Source: Oscheius dolichura
Taxonomy: Eukaryota; Nematoda; Chromadorea; Rhabditida; Rhabditidae
NCBI GenBank assembly: GCA_932521035.1
Contig: OW051493.1
Location: 7,936,001 to 8,000,000 of the forward strand
DNA: 64,000 bases
Direction of reading: 5' to 3'
Shown: piece by piece, positions 1 through 11,353 of the stretch
Position numbering within the stretch: position 1 is the first letter of the stretch
How the letters are laid out: every line of letters begins with the position of its first letter
Program-made: the position numbers and the translations under genes
The notes under the pieces: model-generated
Told to the model about the DNA's origin: nothing
Database searches by the model: none
The model's input: the letters and a program-made list of their open reading frames with translations, nothing else

Positions 1-378
1 ATTATGATTGGTCATTCTAGGGGCCCGGTGACCGTCTGAGAAAACTGTCCTGCTCACAGAGAATAATGGCTACTTCACCGAGGGAAAGGTGACAATGTTA
101 TGGCCGGGGAGGGGTCCGATTAATGACCGACAAGATTTGAATTCTCGCAGGGGAGAAAGTCACAAAATGTCTCTCTCTGGTAAACACAATTGAAGCTTGA
201 GAAGATATCGGACAAATATTTTGATCCTCACTGAAAATAGGCGAGAGCGCGCACCGCAGAATAGACAATAACAGTTTGCCCTACGGGCTTGCGCACACAC
301 GTCATTCTTGTAACTATTCGGCTATTTTAAGGTCTTAGAAGGAAGAGGACGGGATACTGTAGAATGTTAAGATCCTAC

Positions 379-585
379 CTCAGGAGACAGTTCCGTCGTC
401 GGAGAGAGGCGAGCCTTCTTGGTCTGTGAGGCTTCAGGAGAAGCCGGTGACGAGCCCCTCTTTCCATTGGACAGTGGGGGAGATGCCGAGGAGGCCGACG
501 ACGGAGCCGATGAGGAAGGGGACAGTACGGGGACAACTTGCAACGGCTTCAGGGCATGTTGAAGCAATAAGGCAGCGGGATCCAT
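379..585 (-). CDS. Probable first coding exon of a nuclear Ser/Pro-rich protein (3' part outside window)
   Basis: Reading leftwards on the minus strand from an ATG at 585, a 69-codon open exon ends at 379 in a good splice donor (GAG followed by GTAGGATC), phase 0. The peptide starts MDPAALLLQHALKPLQ, continues with a Ser/Ala/Pro-rich stretch and contains a basic cluster (QTKKARLSP, with an upstream NGKRGSSP) resembling a nuclear localisation signal with SP sites. This suggests the N-terminus of a transcription or chromatin regulator whose remaining exons lie beyond position 1. No family domain is visible. The alternative is a chance frame in GC-rich DNA, but residue composition and the in-frame donor argue for coding. 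Confidence 0.45.
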
Positions 586-3500
586 TATCTCTGTTTTTTC
601 TATTTGAATTTGCTGAAAATCAATGGATTAGAAATGCTCAGAGCAAGGAAAGAACAAAGGAAGAGGACTGCCGGGTAAAGCGAAGGCAGTGGTCGCGTTC
701 GTTCTACGACCATAGCCAGGGGATATAAGAGCAGGGGGCCGATATCCCAGGGATGGAGAGGGGAACAAAGGGGGCCGTGGCCACCCGATGATATGACCTG
801 GAGCAGCGCCAAGGAGGGAGGGGATATTTGAAAATGTCTCTGTTAGTGCAAGAGCACTTTCCCACCCCCTAGGCGGAGAATAATGGGGGGTGGGGCAGAC
901 TGTAAGCCAAGAGGAGGTCAATAAGACCAAAATGGGAAAAAGTACAAGTAGAGTCCCTTAATCTTTGGATCGGCGGGGACCCGCTTATCAAGAGAGCCGT
1001 TTTGAATTGAACCGCGCCCATGGGCATCCTTCCCGCGCATATGATCCCCTCAGTCGATAATTGGACACCCTCCTCCCGCTCTTTCCAGACTTTCAAAACC
1101 GACCCCGGGCAGTATATTTCAAAACCTGCGCATTTTCCCGGAGAGGCGGGAGTGAAAGGGCCTGACTGTGGCTGAGTGCGTGTGTGTCTCTGACCTTAGG
1201 CATACAGTAGCCCTCCGGTGTGAGAGGGGGTAAAAAGAACGCGTCTGCTACTGGTGGCCGGGAAGGGAGGAGAAGGGGCAAACATCTATTTGTTAGAAAG
1301 ATAAAGACGTACAGAGGGAAAAGGTTCAAATAGTTTTGTTAAACAAGGGAGGGGGGGGGGGCATGGAGAGTGAAGAGAGCATAAACCGTAAGGGGGTATA
1401 ACGGGAGAGAAAGACCATCCCTGCGGGGGATAGAGAGGTCAGGGCCTCCTCCTCCTGACAACTCGACGACCGTTACCTCTAGTCATGAGGTTTTTGGTAG
1501 GGGCTGCCGGGGGGTGGAGCCTGCCGCTGCGCTGCCCTCCGGGTTGCTGATGACGCCCGGCGGCCGACAGTTTTCGAGAGCGGCAGTCAGGGGACCGAGA
1601 GAGAGAGAGTGAGGGGGGACTCGGGGACGGGGGAGGGGGGCATTCTCTAGAATGGCTAGATTAAGATTACGGGGGCTGAAGGGGTGTGAGACTACTTATG
1701 GAAGGAACAGGTGAGCACATTGATTGATCCATCCGAACCCCACGGGCCAATGACCCGCCATGGAGGGGCGACAGAGACGAGAGTATGACGCGGAGGTAAA
1801 TAACTGATCGAGGTGGCAGATAGAGCGAAAGGGAGAGAACTGAGAGCGCGCGGTACCTCGGGGCAGGAGGCGGGAAAAACTACTCCATTTTAAATCCAAG
1901 AGAAGGCCGTACCTCTAAAGTTATCTCTTGAACTGTGGCGGGGATCTAAAGTTATGTGAATTGTAGCTCAATTTAAACAGGACAAAAAGAGGAATAAGAT
2001 GTTGTGATCCTCATTTGTCTAGGCGCAAAACAACCCCTCTAACGGACTGCGGGGGCCGAGGGAGCGGAGAGGGGGGAATGACCATCGGGCGAAAGCTGTC
2101 GGGTAATTGCGTAACAATACAGCCGACGAGGAGTGTATTTTCGGCACTTCTTTATGTGGAGCGGGAATAATAATAATGACCGGGCAGTGAAACCCCAAAT
2201 AAGCTTTAGAAATCTGGGAAAAGTACCCCGGGAATGGAGACATCTGGACAGGGGATGGCGGCGGCCACAAAGGGAGGGCATTTTTGACTTTGACAGAGTT
2301 TAGAGACAAAATTACTGGAACGTAATGATTTTTCTAGAATATATCCTCGTCTTCTGATAGTCTTTCGGGTAAAAAGACAACGTACTTGAGGCCCGAGAGT
2401 ACATTCAACTTATGTTAATCCCTGGCGCTCTCGGTAATCAATAGACCATATTCCAAATGGATATGGAACTCCCGGAAAGGGGAAACCGGTAGCCAGGACA
2501 CTACTGTACGTTTTAGTTCCGCATTTAAAAGTATGTTGCTATTAAAAAGGGGAAGCCGTGGACATAAAGAGGAGAATCCCTGCTATACCAGGAAAAACTG
2601 ACCCCAGCCGCCGTTCAATAGAAAGAAACTTGTTAGAAGCTCCGAATATTGGTCCTGGAGCGATTCTTAACTGATAAACTTCATTTTTAGGAGTTGCACT
2701 CGTTTCAGGACCATTGTTCAAGTCCTTGACAAGCGTAACAAACTAGTAAGAGTTATTTTAAATGGATGGTATCGATTTTTCCCTATGAAATGGGTTCGCT
2801 TGTTCAAATGAGCCCCGATGGCAAAGGAAAAGGGCGGAAAGCGTTTTAAATCCTTGTATAGGGGGAGTTTTAGCGTGGTTTAAAGTTCCCCGTCTAAAAA
2901 TATTGAAAGATAAACATCGGTTCCCCTGTTAACAAGCTTGTAAGCCTCTCCCTGCTCTCCACGCCCAGCGGCTGCCGGGGGCCCGCTCCCGCGCGCAGTT
3001 GCCTCTATTTCCCGCCGTTCACGAATGCCCGAAAATTTATGAAAAACCGGTTTTCAGTTTGGTTGTGGCCACAACTGAGGGAGAAAAAAGGGGAGAGCGA
3101 GAGACGATGCGCAATTCGCAGTTCACGGCATTCTCGTGTTCACCTCCCTCTCTTGCCCCTGTGGACACTGTCGCAAAGAAAACAAGCAAAAATTCGGGGA
3201 AGGAAAGGACAGAGGGGGCTATCTAATCGAAGGAGTACTGAGGGAGACAGGGAGTGCGGGTAATTAGAGGACGGGGCAACGGTAGGAGGGGGCGAATGAC
3301 CCAAGGGCGGGAAAATGGCTCGACTAGGTCATTGTGCGCCGCTAGTTTAGTGCTCTGGGATAGTGCTCGAGGGAAGGATTGATTAGAAAACAAAGGGGAT
3401 GGCAGGGAACAATCGGGTAGTTCATTTGAATGCCGGGAATGCTTTCCAAGTTTCGAGGTAATTCATATGTAAATCCATTCAGAATCAACCACCCGGCTGT

Positions 3501-3744
3501 GGCCCTCTGTGTCAGAATCCGGTACCTCTTCTTTTATTCAGTGAACATTTTGGATATGACTACTTTGTTCATGATTCTCCAACCAAAAATCCGTACAAAG
3601 AAGGAATGGAGGAGCCCTGAGGGGTGACGCATATTCGGCGTGGCTGGTTTCTCTTTTTCCGCGCTTCTCTCCCCTTGGACCATATTAACCGTTCTCTTCC
3701 AATTATTTTAATCAGGCACTTTTTTAAACACATTTATTTTTTAA
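586..3744. other. Non-coding, GC-rich, purine-skewed intergenic region
   Basis: No exon with plausible splice sites and protein-like composition was found. The plus strand is unusually rich in G and A runs, including a 12-G tract near 1350-1361 and GA repeats near 1595-1615. The segment lies upstream of the leftward exon at 379-585 and so may hold its promoter. That is inference. Confidence 0.5.
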
Positions 3745-4712
3745 TCACTCATCGGCCAGTCGGGGGAACTTGACCCGGCAGCCGGGGCCATCCAACAGGA
3801 CGAGGATCTCCTGGAGGGGCATCCTCTCCGCCGGCTCTCCTCTCCAACATCTGAAACTCTTCGTTTTTATCTCTTTTTGAGATATTTACCTCTCGATCAG
3901 ATAGTCGATCGGCTTCGAGGAGAGTGGTGGCCGTCTGCTGTCATCCTTGAGGGCGATGGCCGTTTCCAGGGCGGACATCCCCTTGAAGTCCCTCGCCTTG
4001 CATGGATGTCTGGAAAAGGTTCCTTGTAGACAAAATAGATAGACAACAACTAACCTCCCATAAAATGTATAGTAGATCGTGAGCCCATAGGAGTAGATGT
4101 CACTCCTGTGGTCGTAGCCGGAGGGAAGGAAGGCCTCGGGGGCGGTGTACATCAGATTGCCCAGCCTGAAATGGGGAATAAGGTATATTAGGGGGAACGG
4201 CACTCACCCCAACGTGTTCCTTCCTCCCTGGTCCCTCTTGGCGAGCCCAAAGTCTGCCAACTTCGGGTGGCGCTCAGGAGCACACTGAAATAAGATATTT
4301 ACTTTCTTTCCATTTGGTTAGAGAACCTGGTTCGTGTTGGATGGGGAACCGACCAGGCAATATCCGCAAAAATAATCCCAGCAGCCATCCCCTCCCTGAG
4401 CCTAGCCTCCGCAAGGCGCCCCTTCCCCTATTCTAGCGATATCCTTATCAAAAACTTGAACTTACTTTGGGGGCTTGAAGTCCCTATGCATGATGCCCCT
4501 CAAACGGCGGGCTCCTGGAAGAAAATGGGCGAATAAAAAAAGGGATACAGGGGCAACTGACTCCTGATAGCAGCGTGGAGCCCAAGGACCAGACGCCTTC
4601 TACAAACGATACAGACTACGACCTGGATGACGGCGGCAGCTACGCAACTCCGATTAACGCTTTTAGCCACCTGAACAAAAGAAAATCTTAAAAATAACGA
4701 GTCACGAACCAT
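3745..4712 (-). pseudogene. Protein kinase catalytic-domain gene, frame-shifted (possible pseudogene)
   Basis: Minus-strand exons encode the C-lobe of a protein kinase. In order: HRDFKPPN-VLLS (catalytic loop, split by an intron after the second base of Asn), KLADFGLAKRD (DFG), LGTLMYTAPEAF (APE), a YDHRSDIYSYGLTIYYTFYG segment (subdomain IX), and CWRGEPAERMPLQEIL (subdomain XI), stop at 3745. Catalytic Asp, metal-binding Asn and DFG are present. However, the exon at about 4200-4285 reads NVLLS in one frame and KLADFG in another, so one base appears to be missing near 4272-4278. Upstream, 4530-4712 is open but has no recognisable Gly loop or VAIK lysine. The layout is TKL/IRAK-like, but the group is not certain. 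Either a pseudogene, a truncated kinase, or an assembly error. Confidence 0.6.
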
Positions 4713-4723
4713 TGAGGTCGAAC

Positions 4724-5292
4724 TTATTCAGTTTTCAGCTCGCACTCCTTGAGAGAAGAAGCCAGGAGTTTCAGGTTTTCCAGGCTGCTCTCGGCCAACT
4801 TTGAAATATTGCATACGCACAAGTCTAAATCTCTTGCTTGATTTACTGGATCCTATCTCACCTGTGATGTTTGCTGTGATTTTTTCATGAAAAGGAGAAA
4901 CTGTCAAACCATCTGCCACATTGATCACAAGCGTCGCTACAAATTTTACATAATACGTAGCAGAACAAACCCATACCTCCTTCGACTTTGATCAAACTCG
5001 GGAAAGAGAGGATATGATACCGTATCGGTGACTGACGATTCGCCTTTAAAATGGCTTTCTGCTCTTTTTTAAGTGGACCACAAACCTTACCATGACCATT
5101 TAGTTAAGCTTGTGAAATCAAACACCGAGGAGCCGTCCAAGACAAGGTTACAGTTGATGATTATCACATTTTTAACAAAATTGTCCGGGTCTTCAATGTT
5201 GGAAACAATTAGGTGATATCCTTTTGCGCAGGTGATATCTCTACATTCAAGCACCTTTCTGTTTGCAATGGTAGCTTCGTTGATGTTTTGAC
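4724..5292 (-). CDS. Receptor L-domain-like protein, fragmentary gene
   Basis: Three leftward exons can be proposed. Exon 5091-5292 is flanked by TTTTCAG and GTAAGG and encodes KVLECRDITCAKGYHLIVSN followed by VIIINCNLVLDGSSVFDFTS; the Cys-plus-hydrophobic-strand pattern is that of receptor L-domain repeats, as in nematode insulin/EGF-receptor L-domain (IRLD) proteins. Exon about 4862-4935 encodes TLVINVADGLTVSPF. A last exon near 4724-4800 encodes an amphipathic segment (SLENLKLLASSLKECELK) before a TAA. The last junction does not keep a clean reading frame, and no signal-peptide exon was found upstream before the divergent gene at 5488. Probably an extracellular ligand-binding-type protein or a decayed copy; family by pattern only. 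Confidence 0.4.
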
Positions 5293-5479
5293 CTGAAAAG
5301 AAACACTGTAGTTTTCCTAACCTCACTGAGTTCAATTATCTGCCCCATTATTCAGGCCTCCTCCACGTTTCACTATGTAAGGGAGCTTATGCCAAAGGGC
5401 TGTTTCAGACATGACAAAATAAGGGATAATCCAATCCACCAAAGCCAATCAAATCAATACATTCTCGAAATAATTTTAC

Positions 5480-6300
5480 TTTCCCTCATGCGGTTGCTTT
5501 TAATTTTCTTCCTACCTTTGCTACCCGCTACATCAGATCCATTCACAGTGTGTTAGCTGGCGAATCATTCCCTCTACTTTCAAAGTTTTAGGCCGTCCTC
5601 GCTCTTCCCATACAATAGCCGAGATTGTAGAACAATGCCGAAATACAGACCAATTATGGGCAATTACGTGGCATCCCGTAAAGTTGGAAAAATTGAGTCA
5701 GGCAGACTTTGACGCCATTTTTAAGCTTGTGGAAACTCTTTCGATAAACTTGGAAATTGTGACCAGTTTGGCAAAGCAGTTTATCTTCCCAAGAGCGATA
5801 TATTTTTGGATTGATGGTAACTTATTTCGCTTTATTTTCCCGAAAGAAACATATATTCAAGCTTCATTTCCGTTATGAAAAAAGGGCCTTGACCGATTCG
5901 ACAGACTCGACAAAAATAATCAATAAGCACGTTCCTATTTCCCCTGTTAATCATGCGGCTGGTTTTAATTATCTTCCTACCGTTGCTACAGGCTACAGAA
6001 GACCCTTTCATAGTTTGTTAGCTATCAAATGGATTCCTCTATTTTCGAAATACCATCTTAGGCCGTCCTCGTTCTTTCCATACAATTGCCGAGATTGTAA
6101 AAGAATGCAGAAATGCAAACCGAATATGGGCCATAACTACACATCTCATAAAATTAGAAAAATTGAGCCAGGCAGATTTTGACGCCATTTTTGAGCTTGT
6201 GGAAACTCTTTCGGTCAATTTAGAAATTGTGGTCAGCCCGGCAAAGCAGTTTATCTTCCCAAGAGTGGAACGTTTTTGGCTATATTTTCGTGGAGGGAAA
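5480..6300 (+). repeat. Tandem duplication of signal-peptide exon, intron and second exon
   Basis: Segments of roughly 5480-5816 and 5945-6285 align nearly base for base: the signal-peptide exon, the short intron, the acceptor and the exon with the AGGCCGTCCTCG start are all repeated. The two units share most bases, but changes are spread evenly, so the duplication is not brand new. Coding and splice phase are conserved in both. Confidence 0.8.
5488..5816 (+). pseudogene. Truncated secreted L-domain protein, tandem copy 1
   Basis: An ATG at 5488 starts a clear signal peptide (MRLLLIFFLPLLPATSDPFT) ending in a phase-1 donor (GTTAGC). The acceptor TTTTAG at about 5587-5592 opens the next exon, restoring a Cys at the junction (TVC-RPRSSHTIAEIVEQC) and continuing through KLEKLSQADFDAIFKLVETL and LAKQFIFPR to a donor at 5817. 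No further L-domain exons follow: the second copy starts only about 135 bp downstream. The gene therefore lacks most of the L domain. It may be a partial product of tandem duplication, or a source of alternative first exons for the downstream copy. The splice pattern is identical in both copies, which supports the model. Confidence 0.55.
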
Positions 6301-6903
6301 TCATATGACAATCGGCTTTTGCCCAAGGAGATCCTCTCCAGCAAGACTTTTCCCACCGCGAATAAATATCAATTCAGAACCGTCAGCATCCTTTCATCAC
6401 AATCGAAATCTTGAAACAATTGGCTTTCCAAAACTAGATCACTTCTCTGTAGAAAATGGACACATGACCTTTAGTCACAATCCAAGGCTGGAAGAATTGT
6501 ATTTTCCCGTGCTAAATCATCTGGACTTTTACAACAGTAAATTCGTTATTTTAAACACCAAGCAAAGATATTTTAAGGCAGCTTGATCATCAAGGAAAAC
6601 ACAGTATTGAAAGCGATAACTATGCCGTCTTTGAAAAGATTTTTTCTAATAGGTAGACCATTTTACTCCTTTTTCAATTAAATTAACTTTTTAGACATGA
6701 TAATTACCGAGAACCCATTGCTAGAGACTATTGAAATTGGAGGCCCAAATTCGAAGAACAAGGGAAGCCCAGATTATGTGGAAGTAAGAGGAAACTGTAA
6801 GGAATATCGGCCGCAATTAACGGAGTTTATAGGGAGACTAGTGGAGAACGTGTCGCTGAAGAGGGTGAGCATATCACGTTGCGACAGCCGAACCAGTCGG
6901 TGA
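5953..6903 (+). CDS. Secreted receptor L-domain (IRLD-like) protein, tandem copy 2
   Basis: The start at 5953 encodes a signal peptide (MRLVLIIFLPLLQATEDPF). A phase-1 intron leads to RPRSFHTIAEIVKECRNANR and LEKLSQADFDAIFELVETL, parallel to copy 1. Further on come typical L-domain strands: NLETIGFPKLDHFSVENGHM, NPRLEELYFPVLNHLDFYNS, a short exon with TVLKAITMPSLKRFFLI, and NPLLETIEIGG, ending at TGA 6901-6903. Introns near 6540-6574 and 6650-6693 keep phase. Between RTVSIL and HNRNLETIG, near 6390-6400, the frame shifts by one base. Receptor L domains form right-handed beta-helical folds in insulin/EGF receptors; the nematode-expanded secreted versions are poorly characterised. The single break may be sequencing error or recent decay. 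Confidence 0.6.
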
Positions 6904-7108
6904 TTGTGGAAAGTAAGGGATTTGAATGGATGGGAATTGAATTTTAGAGATGGAAATAGTGAGGAATGCGAGGCTGGAAAGTGTTTTTTTTTTAAGAACA
7001 GTACTAAAGATCCATTTAGGACCTGTCTAAAACAATTTTACCGCCACAAATCCTTGAACAGGCCATTCCACCTGCCGGTATTCCAAGAGACGGTCCTTCT
7101 TCTCCGAG

Positions 7109-7528
7109 ATGTCCTCCATCGTCTCTTCTGCTCTAGCAGGTCTCCCCCCTCTTCCCCTCCTCCTCCTAATCCTCCACTTTCCAGTCCTCCTCCTGTCTAT
7201 ATTTGTGAGTGGCTTGTCTGCCGCCGCCACCACCGGGAAAGGCCCGGCCACCCCGACGCCGGCCGGCTCCGCCGCGCAGCCCATAACCCAGCCATCGGCC
7301 GTCAACCAGAAGACAGGCGCCGGGAATGACGTTCTCTTTCTGGCCTGTGTCGGTGCCAGTGGACTCGGGACGGCCGTGGCCCTGGGAATTATCATCTACT
7401 CCCTGATCCAGCTCAACAAATTGAATATTCGCCCCAAGGGAGCCAAGAACAAGGCCAGCCAGCGGAGTCACAAGAGCAAGAAGGCCACCCAAGAGGAAAA
7501 ACCATCCGAACAATCTTTTACCGAATAA
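7109..7528 (+). CDS. Small single-exon membrane protein with Lys-rich tail
   Basis: 139 codons from ATG 7109. The N-terminus carries a long hydrophobic segment (about residues 14-38, including LPLLLLILHFPVLLLSIFVS) that could be a signal peptide or anchor. An Ala/Thr/Pro-rich linker follows, then a second hydrophobic span (about residues 73-100, VLFLACVGASGLGTAVALGI) and a basic tail ending QRSHKSKKATQEEK. The predicted form is a one- or two-pass membrane protein with a cytosolic Lys-rich tail. The family is not recognised. The opposite strand is also open here, but it gives low-complexity peptides and is treated as a shadow. An AATAAA lies near 7749. Confidence 0.5.
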   Translation: MSSIVSSALAGLPPLPLLLLILHFPVLLLSIFVSGLSAAATTGKGPATPTPAGSAAQPITQPSAVNQKTGAGNDVLFLACVGASGLGTAVALGIIIYSLIQLNKLNIRPKGAKNKASQRSHKSKKATQEEKPSEQSFTE

Positions 7529-7843
7529 CACATCGTATATGCCAGTTATTTTTGTTGTTTAGGAGACATACAGGGTTACGGTAACTGGTGATCAAAAAGG
7601 ACAGGCTACAACAACTCCATCCTTGTTAGAGAATATTACGCTCTATAATTCTATTCTATCAATCTTTTTTCTGTTCTTGGGGATAAGAGAAGAACCCCCG
7701 TACTGCAGCCTAAAGTAGACTCGGTTCTGTATAATTAAAGGAGTTCAATAAAGGGATCAGTGAAGGTAAAACACGATTGAAAGTAACAAATAGATAGGAA
7801 AGGGGAGTCTTTATCTTTTACCATAAAATTTAAAGAGAAACAT

Positions 7844-8069
7844 TTAACGTTTATTGTGAAATTGATCGAGGAATGTTTGATTAAATGGGAGATTCTGTTC
7901 TTTTCCAGTTCGGAAATTAACACCATATGAAGATCGTATAAGAACTGCTAGTTGTTCGCAGAGCTGTTTCCATGTTGTCAGAACTTTAGCTCGAAAGAGG
8001 GTGTCGGCTTTTATGAAGAAAAGGAATTTCTTCTGCTCCATTGGGAAGATTGCCAACATTTATTGCGAA
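7844..8069 (-). pseudogene. Solo C-terminal fragment of the F-box-like family
   Basis: Immediately downstream of the complete family member (8072-9453) lies a second copy of its last exon only: LAIFPMEQKKFLFFIK, AKVLTTWKQLCEQLAVLI, FRTGKEQNLPFNQTFLDQF, stop at 7844. It aligns throughout with the complete gene's C-terminus. No family exon lies between it and that gene's stop, so this is an orphan exon left by duplication. It could be used as an alternative last exon only if transcription reads through. Confidence 0.7.
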
Positions 8070-8071
8070 AT

Positions 8072-9453
8072 TCAATTAATAGGACAAAGTTCAGGAAACG
8101 ATTGACGGAATGCATCGAGGAAGTTTTTCTTGAAGGGAAGATTCTGGCCTTTTCCAGTACGGAAATTAGGATCATAGAGAAACTTCATAAGCTCCGCCAG
8201 CTGCTCGCAGAACTCTTTCCACGTGGCCACAACTTTAGCCCGGAAGACGTTTTCGCTTTTCAGGAAGAAGAGATATTTCTTGTGCTCCATAGGGAAGACT
8301 GTCAGCGACACAAAGAAGGTGTCCACAATCCACGGAAAGTACTGATGCTCGACAGACTTCAGAGAGGTCTTAGCTAGAGGATCGGACACCCTGGTGGGAT
8401 TTGCTTCCCTCTCAATTCTTTTAATGGGGCCATGTAATTCCAGTTCAAATTCACCGGCTATCATTCTCTGAAACATTACTATAGTAGAATAAAAAAGTGG
8501 AAGAAACCTGCAGGCAGAGATGTAAAGCAGACGACATGTGTCTTGGATTGCCACGGCGGGTGAGAGACATGATCCCTTTGTAGAATTTAGGAACTTTGAG
8601 GAGTAGATAATCAAAGTATCGACAAGACTCAGGACCGTAGAGATGTTTGGGAACGATCTCGATGAACGGCTAAGAATCGGAGAATAACCGCTTTGTGAAT
8701 AGCACTTACCACATTTACGATATTCACTGGCAGCGGTTCACTAACATTTTTGATGATCGAACGCCTCGGTTTGAAGATTCGGATACATTCGGAAAAGAAG
8801 TCGTCCTGATCAACAGAGCTAGTATAGACAATTTCCAGCTGATTACATCGTATACCGTATTCTTCAAAGGAGTCTAATAGATCCTCATAGGAATAATTCG
8901 TATGATGCTGTAATTCGAATTGACTGAATCTAATGGAATGAAATTTACCTCAATAATCAGGTTGGAGAAGTGGAAATATTCAAAAGCCTTGTCTACAAAG
9001 AAGAAGTTCCAAAAGTAACTGCTGGGAATAGTAACTTGTGGAAGCACCCAAGGGCGACACATTCGACACGAATAGCCGAGCCTACGAGGAACATGAGGGC
9101 ATTCACAATTTCCCTGAAGAGGAAGATCAAATGACAGATAAATGGAGGCATTACTTTGATCTCGCCAACGCATATATGAAGCTCTTGGTAATTGACTCTG
9201 ATGTATTTTTTGTTGTCCTCGATGAATCGATTAGCATGTTTACAACATCGAAATAGTCGGCTAACTCCGCGAACATTCATCTGAATTCTCTTCAGTGACA
9301 AACTCCCACCATTTGCAACCTTTTTGACTATTTGAACTAACAATTCGGCAGGGATTTTCGAATCATCATCCATTGGTGTAAGCTGTAATAAAGGGAACTC
9401 TTCTATTCTATAGAATAACTCACGAGATAGGGGAAAGGGACGCTCTTCTTCAT
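8072..9453 (-). CDS. F-box-like protein with Cys cluster, intact copy A of an expanded family
   Basis: Exons on the minus strand: 9424-9453 (MKKSVPFPYL), 9155-9382, 8949-9113, then exons near 8709-8880, 8520-8650 and 8072-8475. All junctions keep frame. Near residue 18 an F-box-like start is seen (KIPAELLVQIVKKV), followed by RGVSRLFRCCKHANRFIEDN. The 45-nt second intron brings in a Cys cluster (CEC, then CRMC) before a conserved block FWNFFFVDKAFEYFHFSNLI. Next come a motif around IFKPRRSIIKNV, then LLLKVPKFYKGIM, and a C-terminal domain (RMIAGEFELELHGP ... VFPMEHKKYLFFLK ... SFPELCPIN). F-box proteins recruit substrates to SCF ubiquitin ligases and are greatly expanded in nematodes. The C-terminal part matches no domain I can name. 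The SCF role is inferred from the N-terminus only. Confidence 0.65.
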
Positions 9454-9943
9454 TTTGTAATCCTCGCTAAAGGCTGACGATCAATTAAATCTAGGAAGAA
9501 TCGTTGAAAGGGAAAGAAAAAGAATAATAGAGCCTATCAAGAACAGAGAGAACGGTTCTTGAGAATAATTTATTGGGCTGGTGTTGGTTGTGGGGAAGTA
9601 GGGCTGCGAGTCCCAGTTGTGTGTGTCTGACGACGCCTTTATAGGGTGCGCTGACTGTGGGAATTCAGATAAAACACAATCGGAGAGCCACGTTGCCTAC
9701 ACCTACGGGAAAATTGATTGAATTCACGATACATTCGCGACAGATGCAATGGCTGGCCCAGTTGGCCAGCAGAGGCACGACCACGATGCATTTGAACAGA
9801 CGGCAAGGTTTTTTGCCGGAAATCGTGCGGCAAACATGGAGCGAAACCTGTCGAGCCCTTACAGTACTCTTAATCTAATTAAGAGGGGTACAAGATTCTA
9901 ACAGTTCCAGTAGGTAGACGAAGTTAAAAATGTATTCCGGAAT

Positions 9944-10800
9944 TCAATTAATAGGACAAAATTCGGGGAACGATTGGCGAAAACCACTGAGAAACGATTC
10001 CTCGAACTGGAGATCCTCTTCTCTTATGGTCCAAAAATTGGGATAATATGAGAACATCATAAGAACTACTAGTTGTTCGCAGAACTCCTGCCACGACGTC
10101 AGAACTTTGGCCCAAAAGATGTCAGGGCCCTTGATAAAGAAGAGGAATCTCTTCTGCTCCATTGGAAAGACCGCCAATGAAATACAATAGTAGCTCTGTA
10201 TAATCCTAACAAAGTATTTGTGTCTGGAGGATTCCAGAGGCGTACAGTTCCAGATTAAATTCTCCGGATATGATTTTCTGAACCGTTACTACTCAGTAAA
10301 GAAAGTTAAACGAAAGAACCTGTAGACATTGGTAAAACACAGGCATAATTTTCCGTGGCCGCGGAGCTTCCTTGATAGAAATGGCCCCTTTGTAGAATTT
10401 TGGAACTTCGAAAAGCAGATACTCAATATATGCAAGCGGAGTGTAATCCAACTGACCCCGAAATTCAATGAATGACTAGAAAATCGGAAGATTACCATTG
10501 GGAGGGGCACTTACCACACTACCAATACTAGCTGGGAGGGGATAAACTCGTTTATGGATGAGCAAGCGCTTCGGTTTGAGTATTCGGATACCCTCCGACA
10601 GATAGTCTGCATCACAGGCTTTTAAAAATCTCCCATGTGGAGTACTGTAGTACATATTAATTGAAGGTTTAAGACAAACTTTACCTGGAGAATAAGACAG
10701 GTGAAGTGGAAATACTCAAAGGCCTTTTTGTAAGTGAACGAGTCCCAAAAATAATAGGGTGCATCGAAGTCGGGAAAGTCCCAAGAGCGGCACAGGAACA
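9944..10800 (-). pseudogene. F-box-like family copy B, 5'-truncated
   Basis: The last exon (9944-10177) encodes AVFPMEQKRFLFFIKGPDI to SFPEFCPIN. Upstream exons match copy A: YLLFEVPKFYKGAIS near 10390-10430, a FKPKRLLIHKRVYPLPAS-type block near 10510-10600, and YYFWDSFTYKKAFEYFHFTC near 10690-10770 with a donor. Upstream of the Cys-cluster position the similarity stops and no F-box exon is found up to 11,000. The gap between the last two exons also looks rearranged. Either a 5'-deleted pseudogene or a shorter protein lacking the F-box. Confidence 0.6.
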
Positions 10801-10928
10801 GTATGGGCTACAAAACAAGTTGGTCTTATTTTGTAGAGAAAAATCCACTGATCATCGTGCACTAATTTGTTATTCATAAAAATATCAGAATAAGGAGAAA
10901 AACTGTCCAACGCAGGCGTCCATATGGA

Positions 10929-10990
10929 TGGGGAGATGTGCAACTCGGATCAAAAACGGTGGGGAGATGTGCAACATGGATCAAAAACTT
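10929..10990 (+). repeat. Two-unit direct tandem repeat of about 30 bp
   Basis: GGGGAGATGTGCAAC followed by a GGATCAAAAAC block occurs twice in succession (about 10930-10958 and 10960-10989), with one or two differences. It lies just upstream of the truncated F-box copy B. Confidence 0.7.
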
Positions 10991-11353
10991 TCTTTCCTAG
11001 TTCATCTTGCAAGCAATTTGCAGACGGGTGAAACCATTAGGCCAAGTGCAATTTGGTCTAGTAGTTATTACTCGTTCGGCTAAAACGGTCTGTGGATGTG
11101 TCAAGATGCGGTGCGATGTGGTTGTAAGTCCGGCAGTTAGAAAATATGGTTCGGATTCGTCGACCTCGTTTTAATTTGGGAAGCGAGATGCGCGGATGTC
11201 GGAATGTCAGAGGTTGGTGCAGCTCTCGGATGGAGCAGGCTTGTCTGTTAGTGAAGAAACTATAAGTAATAGTCGGCTGTTTAGTCTTTTGTGAAGAAAA
11301 TGAATGAGATGCGGAACTACGAGTTTATTCCAATGGAATTGGGACAGAACATA
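10991..11353. other. Non-coding spacer
   Basis: No supported exon; AT-rich sequence with several GATGTG/GTGGATGTG repeats. It separates the 5'-truncated F-box copy from the leftward gene at 11354-12384. Confidence 0.4.

Noticed and set aside
4500-5292. Single receptor kinase joining the L-domain exons to the kinase exons
   Set aside because: A TAA at 4724-4726 closes the L-domain frame, no clean transmembrane segment joins the two, and no kinase N-lobe lies between them.
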